Shown piece by piece: positions 38,037 through 49,899 of a DNA stretch of 64,000 bases. The notes beneath the pieces are model-generated. The model saw only the letters and a program-made list of their open reading frames with translations, made no database searches and was not told where the DNA came from. Source of the DNA: Cymbidium sinense (taxonomy: Eukaryota > Streptophyta > Magnoliopsida > Asparagales > Orchidaceae); NCBI GenBank assembly GCA_021442155.1, contig CM038228.1, positions 89,485,737-89,549,736 of the forward strand, given 5' to 3'. Position numbers and translations under genes: made by a program. Numbering within the stretch: position 1 is the stretch's first letter; each line of letters starts with the position of its first letter.

Positions 38037-38296
38037 ACGAAAATTACAACACTTTTAAAACCATCAAAGAGGTCGATTGGAGAAATTTTAGACACTATTG
38101 GTATCATGTATTCATATTTTCAAATCATATAATCAAATGAATATACTTATGGGTAGTGTCTATTATTTCATCATTACGAAAATTACAATAGCACTTTTAA
38201 AACCACTCTTCAAAGAGGTTGATGGAATTTTGAACACATTATTGGTATCATATATTCATATTTTCAAATCATATAATCAAATGAATATACTTATGT
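38037..38296. repeat. Two-copy tandem duplication, about 140-146-bp unit
   Basis: ACGAAAATTACAA starts both units (about 38037 and 38176). The last 50 bp, from GGTATCAT(G/A)TATTCATATT to ATGAATATACTTATG, are nearly identical, while the unit starts differ by small indels. Confidence 0.9.
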
Positions 38297-38299
38297 AAA

Positions 38300-39840
38300 G
38301 TTGCATGTGTTGTATTAATTCTATTATATGTGTGGCTATTATCACTAGTATAATATTTAGTCCATGAATATCAAAATGATGATCATCCAAAGGAGGTAAA
38401 GAGTGTCACAAAGTGGTTTCTAAGATGCTAACATTTCTTTTATCATATAAGAGATCTTGTTCTTAGGTTTGGAATCCTTATAAGACTCACATGACCTAGG
38501 GTAAAACCTTATTTTGTGCATCTTCATAACTGTCCATGTATCCTTCACTGATTTGAAGATTTACTTGTATTTGTGCGACCTAACCATTTAGATCAAAATG
38601 CTACCTAAAATTTGCACCATCTATTATCAACTCTTGATCCATCCATAACCATATAAGAGATAGACTCACTTCGATCATATTATAATCATAAGGAGATCAT
38701 TTGATTTGTCTTAGGCTAATATCATATAAATTAAATTGTTATCTAATAATTAGATTAATGGTTGACAAACTATCTAAGAGCCATCAATGAACCCAAATTT
38801 CAAATAAATCAATTTGGCCTCTCATAGTACTTAAAAATATTATACATTGCATCTTGAGCCATGGTGACCACTACCTCTCTCTCTAACTGCTTAGGATACA
38901 TCACGTGATCACTTCCTATATGGAGTAATGATTATACCCCTAAGCTTTCCTAAGAGCATAACAACATTTGTTTTAGGAGCCATAATCACTTGCCATTAAT
39001 CCTATCATACAATGCCCAACACATGTCAGTAGGCTATCAATTAGCCTATTATGTCCTAAAATAAATGTCATTGCTAGAATCGATCATCTATAGTTCTCAC
39101 ATCCCTATCCTCTTATAAATACCTCACTCTTGGACCTTCAATACATAAGAAAAACTCAAGTCATGTCAATGTTCTACTGGATTATGGCATGAGAGTGAGA
39201 ATGTCTTATAAATGAAAGATAGTTAATCTTCTTATTTCCCATGTCATTGAAGTTCCTTCCCCTTCATATAGTGGGTGTAAGCTTGACTAATTGAGCCAAC
39301 TAAAAAATTTTATCAATTATCTTTTTTTTTATATTGTATTCTCCATTCTTTGATCTTCATTCCTCTTTTTATCTCAAACAAATAACCTTTCATTGACCAA
39401 AAAGTAACTTAGCTTGAACACCTAGCCAATTTGCAACATTTTAAGTTGAAATTCATCCACTTCCTTTTTGTCAATTAGTTGCGAGTATATCCTACTTATT
39501 TGTTATTCCCTTCAAACAACTTCTAAGCATTTACATAATTTTTTGCTCTCATTGAGAGCCATTTAAATTGGCTAAAAACTAGATGGAGTGTCCAATGCTT
39601 AATAACCAACTACCATCACCATCATCATCCGATATGTATCATAAGGTGATAATGATGGCGAGAGATGATACTATTTAACAAAATCTTATATGATTATATC
39701 ATAGTTTATGCAGCTCTCCAAAAAGAAGATCTCATCCAATTTATTTTGCCTTGTCTACACATATTGATATGGTAGCTTCTACGATTCCTTTTAACCCATA
39801 TCTAAATATCATACTAGAGGCTATCACTATGTTATCATTC
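38300..39840. other. Spacer without recognised features
   Basis: AT-rich, no coding similarity seen. Confidence 0.5.
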
Positions 39841-41439
39841 TAGAGGTGTGTTCGAACATTTACACCGCCGAAATCGATTCGAATATGATTGGCTCGAAAG
39901 TTTGAGTCAAGCAGTCGGATCGATCGAGCTCGATCCGCTCGACCTAAAGAGCTCAATCCAACAGTGGTTGAAATCCAAATGAACCGCTCGAATGCAACAG
40001 TCGCTCATTTGATCGAAAAAAAAAACCATAGAGAAGGAATTTTAATAGCAAATTTTTTGGCATATGCAATAATGTAACAAAACTTGCAATTCTGAGAATT
40101 ACAAGCATATGGGTAAAAGGTAATGACTAATGAGGTAAAAATAACATCATCAATCAACATTCATCCCAAGCGCAAGCTTGCGTTACAAACCTATCAGTCA
40201 CGAGCCAGAGGCAACAAAATCAAGTCCCATCAACATTCTAACCTAAAATAGTGGAATAACAGACAAATACAATTGAAACCCCACAAATTGCAAGTACCCC
40301 AACCTCAAAAAACATGAATGCTTAAAGAACTGAAACATCCCCAAATCAACTACACCAGAAACATCCCCAAATCCAATAAGGGAACCTCAAATAATGGAAT
40401 AACAGATACATTTGAAATAACCATGAGAATACTTATCAGAAATGAAAGAAAGAGAAAATTTACGCAAGGAAACAAAACCAAGCACATCTGATGATATAGG
40501 CCGACTAATCAATCGAAGCAACCAAACACTCAGGATCAACGGACAAATACGCCGCCCACTCAAAACTCAGAAGTGAGCGGGAGAACCAGAGAAGGAATAA
40601 GCGAAGCGAGGAGTCGTAGGTAAGTCAGTCGAAATTTCGAGGGTATTAGAATAGGGAATTTAGAATTAATCTTGCCGTCAATTAATTGCTTTTTCAAGTT
40701 TGCTAAGCCCGTTCACTTTGATCCGCCAAAAATATGGTTGTCAACATTTCGATGAAAATTCATCAATCATTTCTTCTTGAGTTGATCTCAATTCATCGAC
40801 TTCTCATATCTTCTAGCTAATTTCTCAGTTATCATAGCTTAATAAACATAATTTCGGTTGCCATCAACATTTACACCTCTCCAATTGATATTATGATTCT
40901 TTAAAAGACTCATTATATGACCATAATGTTTTTATCAAATAAACAACCAATGCTTATCCCTTTACAACTAAAATCCTAGAAGAGACCCAACTAACAAAGT
41001 TTGAAATGCCCATATATGACAAATACAATTGATTGAACAAACCCATTAAGCAATAAAGATATTTTAATGATGTCATGGTGCTAGTGTTGGCCACTAAGAA
41101 GCTCTAATTTCTCTACAATGTTGAAAGATAATGCTTGTATGTAGTTCATGTGTCTTGCTCTTAAGAGTATCATATGGGTAAGTGAATTGTTGTCGTTCAT
41201 CATTGTTTCTCTTTTCTATGAGTCCATAAACTTACAAAACATCCTTCCAAGGCCTCTTACTTGTTATCAATTGCCTTAAAATTTATTATCATTAGTTAAT
41301 GGCGCAACATGATTGGAGATTATTTTAGTGCTTCAGCTTTTTTAGTTTTATTTTATATCAATAATGAGATAAGTGTTTACCTTCACCAAATTTTACCTCA
41401 CAAATATAACTTACTCAATAGCTTAGCATACTATGATGA

Positions 41440-43920
41440 CAAAAATGTGATTTAAGTCCTAATGGATCAAGTGACCAAGGGTTTCAATAAATGTTCCAAA
41501 AATCTTGGACATCAAATTTGCAAGACATAGATTAAGAAGTTGATAGAATGGTTTCTACCCTTCTTTTTTGATGTTTTTGCTACCTAAAGCATAATTTACT
41601 ATCTCTAAAAAATTACATTGCCAAGGAGAAAATTGTTTGTCGAGTGAACTCATAGAATGGATTTTAATGACTTAACTATATGTTGCACATGTGGCTCTTG
41701 GTATAAATGTACAATTGAGAGGGAGAAAGAAGATATCTCAATTTTATGAATTTGAAACTTAATATTTTATTTTTATTATAATAAATGACTCGTATTTGAT
41801 ATTTATAATACAAAAATAGAATTGAAGATCCTACATACTAAAATCAAGGAGAAAATATATCCTTCACATTAAAAAAAATATAACAACATTTTCTAAGACT
41901 TAATCATCTTTTTACTATTCATTTCTACAACTTTCTCCTACTTAGCTTATGCCATATTTTTATATCTTCAATTTATTTCATCTGGCCTCAACCCTAGGTG
42001 GAGCTCTAATGCTTAGCATTGGCAAGGGAAATGAATTAACACTATTTGCACCAAAGCTTTTTATTATTTCACTAGCTCTAATGATTCATCTTCTTATCAT
42101 TAGTCCTTAGTTGACAATAGGATTCTATAATCATAACATTGGCATTGGCTACATTAATCAAGGTGATTGGGAACAATTCTAAAACCTAATGAAGGTTGTC
42201 ATGCTCCCCTACAATTAACTCTATTATAGTTAAGGTTTATTATAACTACAATCAGAGAAATAAGTTGCTTTTAAAACTTAATAATATAGTCATATAAAAT
42301 CCATTTGAACCTTACATCTATTTCTACCCTTAAATCTATGCTTGTTGCGTGTGGTTAATAAGGTAAAACCTCTTTATAATTACCTTGAGCAAGCTTCATA
42401 TCATCCTTATTAGATTGCAACTCTTTGCTTTCAATCGACAATAAGAGGCGAGATAAAATAGCTTTGGCCATGAGAAAGTTACATTATGAGGATGATTGAG
42501 CCTACAAAAAAAAAAGTGAATCTTGAGATGCTCTAACCAACTATAAAACTTCTCGGTGTCGATATTTCTACAATAGACTCGAGCTTGGTGTCAACCATTA
42601 ATATTAGTCAAGTATCCCATAAGAACTTATCCTAATGAACTTCTTCACCCTCCATAGCCTCACCATCTTTAAGATTTTTGACATTTAGATTGATGGTGCT
42701 TGACAATTATTTATCATGGTTCCACCTTATTGTGATGTCATAAGCTAATAAAGCATCTCTTCCAAGGCCTTAAGTTATTTACAACCCTAAATTTTTTTGC
42801 TAGCTAAGGGTTTAACATGATCAAAGATTGGAACATCCTTTGGATTTATGTTCAAGTTCATTCCACATTAACGATAAGGTTTGTTGTCACCAATTTTTTT
42901 CTTTCAAAGTTTGAATGTTTTGCTAAAATACCAAAAAATTGATCCGAACATCAATAGATAAAGTAGATGAGGGTTTGATTAAATGTTGTGAAGGTCTTGG
43001 ATACAAGGTTTGCAAGAGATTGATTGCCAAGTTTATAGCATTATTTTTTTTTCATTTTCTTCCATTTGGATCTATTTACTCGCTAATTGGGCACACCTAG
43101 TTATCAACATAAAAATTAATTACTCTATCAAAGAACAAATGTTAAGGCCAAATGAACCTCTCAACGTAGATTTTGATGGCTAAAAAGCTAGTTATAACTC
43201 TAAGTAAGGATGTAAAATAATGAAGAAATAAAGCCAAAAAGGAAGGGTAGAGAGAGAGAAGAAAACTTGAACCTGAGAATTTAAAGCTTGAACTTCTAAT
43301 TTCATTACATCAAATGACTCATATTTAGAATAAAAAAATAGAATCTAAAACAACTCTAATTCCCACTGAATGTCATCACACAACTCATCAAAGAACTCAC
43401 AACACAATTTGGGTTTCTTCCAGAACTACATTCAAAGAAATTGCCTAATTTTACAACTCAATATTATAATTCTATATGGACTTACCTGAATCCTTTTCTC
43501 AATCTTTTCCATAGAATTTATATATCTTACTAGTGATCAAAGGGATAAAATTTATTCAAAATAGCCTTAGACTGGTTCTAGTTTCATCCTCATCAAATCA
43601 TGGCTCTTCCCTTTAATATTCCATCACATGAGGCCATCGCAAAATAGTTCTAACAATGTGAAAACTATTTTACAAGAATGATTATACCTACTAAAAAGAA
43701 AAATAAGTCTTCATAACCTCAAACCAACCATCAAACTTCTCCAATGTTGATTACCTAGTTATAAATTGGTGACTTGAGCTAATAAGCATCAATCATGAAT
43801 AGTGGTAAAGTCTATCACCAAAAAACTATAAATAATGGACTTCTTCCACCATATTTTCACCATCTTCGAGATTTCGCCATTTGGATCGGTGTTTAACATG
43901 ATTCCTCCTCATTGTTACAA
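41440..43920. repeat. Old tandem duplication of about 1.2-1.4 kb
   Basis: Two diverged blocks, about 41440-42740 and 42900-43920, share landmarks in the same order: a TTGGACATCAAATTTGCAAG-like segment (41508; relative at 43002), an AAATGACTCGTATTTG-like segment (41784; relative 43313), a CTATAAAACTTCTC-like segment (42543; relative 43728) and CTCACCATCTTTAAGATTTT (42658; relative 43857). On the minus strand a short phrase, EKFDGWFEVMKTYF (about 43720), loosely resembles retrotransposon gag, but no intact frame exists. Confidence 0.55.
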
Positions 43921-43927
43921 GAAAATA

Positions 43928-44040
43928 TAACACCAATATTAACAACAACAAAGTCTTTATCCCATTATGTGAGGTTGGCTACATGAATTTCCATTGTCCT
44001 ATTAAGTGTCAAAAACTATGACATGAATCATTTAATCGAA
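43928..44040 (-). mobile_element. Short truncated LINE insertion with perfect 15-bp TSD
   Basis: The reverse complement matches the extreme 3' end of the LINE at 52508-55067 (AATTCATGTAGCCAACCTCA and the (TTG)n tail, here AACAACAACAA). Identical 15-bp flanks TGTTACAAGAAAATA lie at 43913-43927 and 44041-44055. Confidence 0.88.
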
Positions 44041-44070
44041 TGTTACAAGAAAATAAAAAAAATAAAAAAA

Positions 44071-44302
44071 GGCATTTACATATATAACACATAATTCTTA
44101 TATTTATATATCTAATACCTAAACTTTAATATTTACATAAATAACACATAAATCTTTAATATTACATCAAAAATATCACCATCACTCACTTTTTAAAGTG
44201 AAATACCTTTTCAAGCATAAGAAAAATGTTATATTTGCAAATATCAAACTTTAGGTATTAGATATATAAATGTATAAAAATTATATGCTATGTATGTAAA
44301 TC
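44071..44302. repeat. Palindromic MITE-like repeat, copy E
   Basis: The left arm reads CATTTACATATATAACACAT, AATTCTTATATTTATATATC and CTAAACTTTAATATTTACAT. The centre contains ATTACATCAAAAATATCACC and TTTTTAAAGTGAAATACC. The right arm is the inverse: AAACTTTAGGTATTAGATAT ... ATGCTATGTATGTAAATC. Its left end touches the LINE target duplication. Confidence 0.92.
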
Positions 44303-44309
44303 TTTCAAT

Positions 44310-45060
44310 AAAAAAACACTGATATAAAGATCAACTGCTTCAACAGATGTCTGAACCAAATCCACTCTAATAGCATCTTAAGAAGGAGCTGAATATTTCA
44401 CAAAATCCAGAATAGATTACCTTAACAGGAATATGTGGTATTCAATTATAACAGATTACTAAGTTATAGTCATATTAGATGTACAAAATGAATAAAATAA
44501 CATTTATGATCATACTTGGAAACATTTCCAACATACATATTACATACTGAAGGAATTAGAGTTCACTTGGTTGAATCAACAGCTCAATGCCCAAATTTTT
44601 TGACTAATCATTGGTCAAGTCCAACTCAAGTAAATTACAATCAAAGGAACTGAAAGTCCCGAATCAATAAAATGTGATAGCAAAAATATTCTAAACCACT
44701 ATAATACGAATGTATCCAAAAAAAAAGATCGAAAAAAATTGATTACGTTGTTCTGATCTAAATTTGAACAGAAACAACAACAAAAGCAATGATTGAGTGT
44801 AATATATATATATATATATGACTTGATTATTCATATATTACAACTATCTCAAAATAAATTCTAGAATTTTAAACTCATTCTGATTAATTTTTAATCAAGA
44901 TATTCTCAATTTTTTTTTCCCAAAGAAATCCTTTCATTTTTTTACTCTTTGCAGGAAAAGTTCAACTCGAGGATACACATAAAGAATATCAAACTGGCTG
45001 AATAGTAAGAATGGAAAAAGTCATACGTTGAATAATTGACGAAGTTGGCCTTCCGCAACA
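44310..45060. other. Downstream of the RAP gene, AT-rich
   Basis: No gene seen; a short (AT)n lies at 44803-44818. Confidence 0.5.
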
Positions 45061-45229
45061 TTATGACTTAGCCAAAAATTCTGGTTGGTCTTCTGAACCG
45101 CCGTCCAAATGCATCCCAAGGATTTTTCTTAGATACTCCAACTGCTCAAAGCCGCCTTGGAGGTCCTCCCACTGTAGAAAAAAATGATAAAAGGATGGTC
45201 TATAATAAAGGATTGGTCAATTGTAGGAG

Positions 45230-45322
<93 letters not shown>

Positions 45323-48300
45323 TATAAATTGTTACACAAATTTATACATTGCACTCAATAAAAATGTGTATTCAAACTAAACATTGATGATATCCCCATC
45401 AAGAGTTTAAATATCATCATCATTATGATGTTGACATTATAATTCTTCATCCTTCATTTATTTTAATTAAGTATTATATGAGGAGTTAAACACATTCTTT
45501 GTAAATATTTTTGACCAACTGTTATCTGTACAATCTTAAGGTCAACCACCTTTTTTCTAATCTTATAACACTAGTTTTATCAACTAGTTTAATGAACATA
45601 TTTTCTGCTCTTCATTGTATTGTTCAAATTACCTAAATCTATATATTTTCTATCAATCCTTTGGTAAAAGAATGCTAACTTACTGTTTTGGTACGATGTG
45701 GCCAAGAAAACTCTTGCTTCAACCTCAAAGCATGCACAAATTTACAGGTGTTCGAATCAAGGCACATAAGAATCCTCATAACTTTGTTGAATCAAAAATG
45801 GGGAAACACCTACATGTGGTGGTGAAACTAAGCCAAGTTGGCTTGAACATGGCATGTTAATAGGCTTGCATATTTAACAAGCTCGTGACACGAGCTCAAG
45901 CATACCAAGCCAAGCTTGAATCATAAATGAGTGAGTTAAGCTTGTTACTTCAAAGCCTGTGGTCCAATTAATATATTAGAAAAACCTTATATACTTGAAT
46001 GTTGGTTTGGTGATTTTTGGATAATTGCTCTTGTTATCCCCAATGGTTGCATGGCACTTGTATAGCTTTGGTGTTTGTCATTTTGTAGTAGGGTGTTTCA
46101 TTTCTATGGAGCTTAAAGTTACTAACCCACCTGTTCATCAATTAAACTACACTTTGGCTCATTTGTGTGGTGCCACATTTGAAGGATTGAATCAATTAAT
46201 TACAAGTGTGTATTCTCTAACATACCTCAATATAAATATCATTTAGATTGTAGTTAGCACTTCTACAACCATTTGTATTAGTTTATCATATCTTATGTAT
46301 CTTATTAATATGATAAAATTAAATTATTGATTTAATTGTTAAATTACTTAGCTTCCATATATTTGATTGAGAGGGGGTTTTAAATTGGTAGGCTTTTGAA
46401 GAAGATCAAAATCAAAGTGCCACCTTCTCTTTTTTAGTGTTTCACCCCCTCAATTAATATCAGAGAACTGTGTCCTTGTCTTTTGAGCAGCACACTAAAG
46501 TGACTTCTTTGTACACACATTCATCTCCACAAAGGAAAGCAGAAAATTGATATTCATTTCACAGGCAAATGGGATTTGGAGCTATTGCAAAGATCATCAC
46601 AATATTCATCCAGTTAAGAGATATCCAGCTAAAAAGAACTCAGAAGAATAAAATTAACGCATTATTTTTATTAATAATTACTCGAGCTAGAGACTAGACA
46701 ATAAGAAAACATCAAATTGGTTGTTGAATTACCTCTAAATATGACAAAGAGACAAGTTTCCAGCCTGCAGAAGATATATATCGCTGTTTGAGTATTGTGT
46801 TACCTAAGGGAACCCCTGCATAAATGCCAAGTTGAGTTAATCGAATGAACTATGAATTTGTCAAACCAAGCATCCCTTCAAGAAAAAAAAAATCCCTTGT
46901 GATAAACACAATGTTAGATCCCTTAGAGTCAGTAATCAATACTTGCCTAAATTCCTTGAGAAATGTGATGGGCCATCAATCTCAAAAGCAAGCTTCTTCT
47001 CAACCAATACAGCATCCACGGTGTAACCTTCAAGAGGATATTCCCTAACCCAGTCAAGACCAGTGCTAATAAGTCGTGCTACCTCTTTTTGGAATGAAGA
47101 AGTTGTTTTCTGATTAAAACGTTTAGTCTTTCCTGCATGCGATATTTTCTCTTCAATATCCTTCTTCAATGATAAACCAAGTTCAGGGTACTCGAGCTTT
47201 AAGAATTGATTTACTAGATGAACTTGAGAAGCAAAGATGATATCTTCCCTATATTGCTCTGAAAGTCTCTGCTCTCATGTTGGCTCAAAGTTGTCCACAC
47301 ATAGAGAAGAATAAACTATTCAACCTGCCAAGAACAGCATATGACCAAGCTATGTTCCCAAGTTGATCTCTGCTAAACTGAAGCACAGTGGCCTGTGATT
47401 TCTCTTCTAGGGCATTTTCTTTAGCACTATCAGCAGTTTCATCAGTCTTATCTTCGACATTATCTGGTGAACTTAATCTCGCTACTTCGGATACTGCAAG
47501 ATTGACTGAACCCTTGACAACCTCATCTAGTGAATCCAACAAGGGGTCAGCACGCTCATTCAAAGAAGCAAATGCCCATAATAATTGAGCAAGCTCTTGT
47601 TCCTTGAAAGTGCAAACTATTTCAGAAGCTCTAACAGCTAATCTCAAGAATAGTTCAGGGGCCGAGTGCTGCATTGATGCAAAAGCACCAGCAACATTAG
47701 CCAAATTTTGTGCATTGAAGTCCCCAATCTTAATAGCTCCTACCTCAGCAATTCTATCCATCTCTGACACATAAAGCAGCTCACCACCAATCTTCGATAA
47801 TGCCCAACCAATGTTTGATATCCCCTGAGCTGAACATTCAGGCAATGCAATCATTGCCATACCTACAAGCATAGACATCTCTCTTTGACGGGCAAATGCC
47901 AGCCTGCGAGTTCTCATCATGGAGACTTTTTCCATATTCTTGGCTATGCGGTGAATAGCGGTTGCAATATTGATAGGAGTCAAAGGAGAAGGATGCAATC
48001 CTTTTGCCACAGCTGATATAGCTTCTGCCGCCACCTCGAGGACTTCCTCTGCAGTTTGCGCATCAACAATGTCCTTGTTGAGGCAAATCTCTTTCTTCCT
48101 ATCAGAAGGTCCTGAAAACTGGGATAACTTCTCAATAAAAGCTTCCTTGGCTTTCTCTTTCCTTTCTTCAAACATCCCACCAGCAAACATGCTCACTTTA
48201 CTAAGAAGGTCGCTGTTATCTGCCTCTATTTCATCCTCCAAATCCATGCCTTCCAAAGCATCATCTAAATCGTCCAAAATTTTCTTCTTGTTCACGTTCT

Positions 48301-48733
48301 CCTTGATCCCCTTAACCTTCATCTTCTTCTTCTTTTTACTCCTCGATGTTACCATCTTCTCCATGGATGATGTCAAACCCCTCGCTTCAATGGTCCGCAA
48401 TGCAACGGTCCTAGCCCTAACACACCAATCCATGCTGTCGGTGTCCTTAAGCAATCTCGATTTCTCACGCTGCTGCTTCTTGGTTTGATGGGAACTCGCT
48501 GAATGCGCCTTTCCCAAGAACTCTAATTCCCAACCGGGAGTGAGCTGCTTTTGTTCCTCCGCCTCCCTCAACTGCATAGAATTGCTCTCCATTTTGCAAG
48601 TATAAACCCTAGTTCTTCTACTAAATAAGACCTCAGATTTAGATTCACGAACAAAAGAAGCACATTTCCCAAGCGGGAAATTGAAAAGTTTGAAGGATTG
48701 CTTGGGCAAGAAGGTATTGAGATAACCTTCCAT
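45061..48733 (-). CDS. RAP: RAP domain-containing protein (chloroplast), three exons, with two 1-bp deletions
   Basis: Orthologue-like to the plant chloroplast RAP protein, which binds RNA and is needed for 16S rRNA maturation in Arabidopsis. Exons (minus): 48733-46947, 46815-46733, 45171-45061. The total is about 660 residues, close to the usual size. The N-terminus looks like a transit peptide, then come DWCVRARTVALRTIEARG and a Lys-rich stretch. OPR-like repeats follow: QGISNIGWALSKIG, QNLANVAGAFASM, QELAQLLWAFASLN, DQLGNIAWSYAVLG. The C-terminal RAP domain reads EYPLEGYTVDAVLVEKKLAF, EIDGPSHFSRNLG, VPLGNTILKQRY, GWKLVSLSYLE and WEDLQGGFEQLEYLRKIL, ending in TAA at 45063-45061. Intron 1 starts with GC. 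One base is missing near 47301 (before V-W-T-T-L) and one near 47274 (in H-E-E-Q-R), creating an early stop after C-G-Q-L. It is either a pseudogene or an assembly error. Confidence 0.93.
45229..45322. repeat. (AT)n followed by (GA)n microsatellite
   Basis: (AT)n from about 45229 to 45307, then (GA)7 to 45322. It lies in RAP intron 2. Confidence 0.97.
46816..46946 (-). other. RAP intron 1, GC-AG type
   Basis: On the minus strand the donor is TTTAG|GCAAGTATT and the acceptor TTTATGCAG|GGGTTCC. Only this phase-1 join gives R-N-L-G-V-P-L-G, the conserved RAP-domain reading; a GT four bases on would break it. Confidence 0.88.
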
Positions 48734-48962
48734 CTGAGCTTAAACACGGTAAACTCCGAGTATCTTGCAACGCAAGTAACGGAACTGTAGAGTGAACTCG
48801 AAGGAAGGAAGAAAGGGGATTGGATCTTCGTTTCAGATCGATCGACTTTTGTATAGGCCTCGACAGTTCACTCTTTTCACCGAGCTGGAAGAAGATAAGC
48901 TTTGCCCCCACGCGCAGTATTATCAATTAGTTTTTTTTTTTCTTATGAAATTAAAAATTAGA

Positions 48963-49188
48963 GGAATTTACAAACATAGCTAAGAATTTTTATAAAATTA
49001 AATATCTAAATTTTAACATTTACTTAAATAAAACTTAAATATTTATTATTACATAAAATATTATTATTATTATTATTAAAAGTAAAATACATATTTTTAT
49101 TCATAATAAAAAAAATTATTTTTGTAAATATTAAATTTTAGATATGAAATATGTAATGCATAAGAATTGTGCTATATATATAATTTTT
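48963..49188. repeat. Palindromic MITE-like repeat, copy F
   Basis: The left arm GGAATTTACAAACATAGCTA and the right arm CATAAGAATTGTGCTATATA are inverted counterparts, with AAATATCTAAATTTTAACAT facing TTAAATTTTAGATATGAAAT. It lies about 230 bp upstream of the RAP start codon, so it may be within its promoter. Diverged, with an ATT expansion in the centre. Confidence 0.8.
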
Positions 49189-49899
49189 TAAAAAATATTA
49201 ATAATTAGAATGTATTTTAAACTTAAATTTTTTTAATTAGAAAAAATCATTCTATTAACTATTTCAAAGGCTAAACATAGTTTTATTAGTGTAAACGGAA
49301 TGCAAAATTCAACTTTCAATGATCTAAGAAAACTATGACTAGGTTCCTAAATGCTGAATTATATCTTACAGGAGAGTTAAGATATAAAATGATCAAACCT
49401 CCACTACTACAAACTCTATATAAGATATAGTCAAGTAATAGGTTCATATCCTCTTTTCAGGTATGATATGATCTTGTGTTTTAAAGTTCTCTCTTATTTT
49501 AGTATTTTTTTAATATAATTTATGACAAAATAGGATTATATAAGTGAAATAAATAGACAACATATTAATACTCGGATGATTAAGGAGCATGAATCTTCTT
49601 CTTCTTATTCTTCTTTTTGAAAATACATGAATTTTCATTTAGGGAAAAAAATCATAGACTTGACTATTCAAATGTGATGGTGCTTAAGCTAGTAATTTAG
49701 CTTAAAGCTATTCCATTCACACAACCTACATATAAAATATGATTAAGTTTTGAGTAACACTAAGACCAATAAATTAATGAAGCTGGTACCCTTTATAACT
49801 GGCTAATGTTGTATATTATAAAAGTAAATGGATAAATTCATGTATAAATGGATTTCCATGACTTGACTAAGATATCTACTAAGGATGAAATTCTAATGC

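Noticed and set aside
39841..40881. Possible 1-kb hAT-like element with AGAGGTGT ends
   Set aside because: The ends are inverted over only about 9 bases, the flanking 8-mers do not match, and the inside looks mixed.
45195..45380. Reading frame of Ile/Tyr repeats
   Set aside because: It is a translation of an (AT)n microsatellite inside RAP intron 2.
47970..48488. 172-residue frame on the plus strand
   Set aside because: It is a shadow of the RAP gene on the opposite strand.
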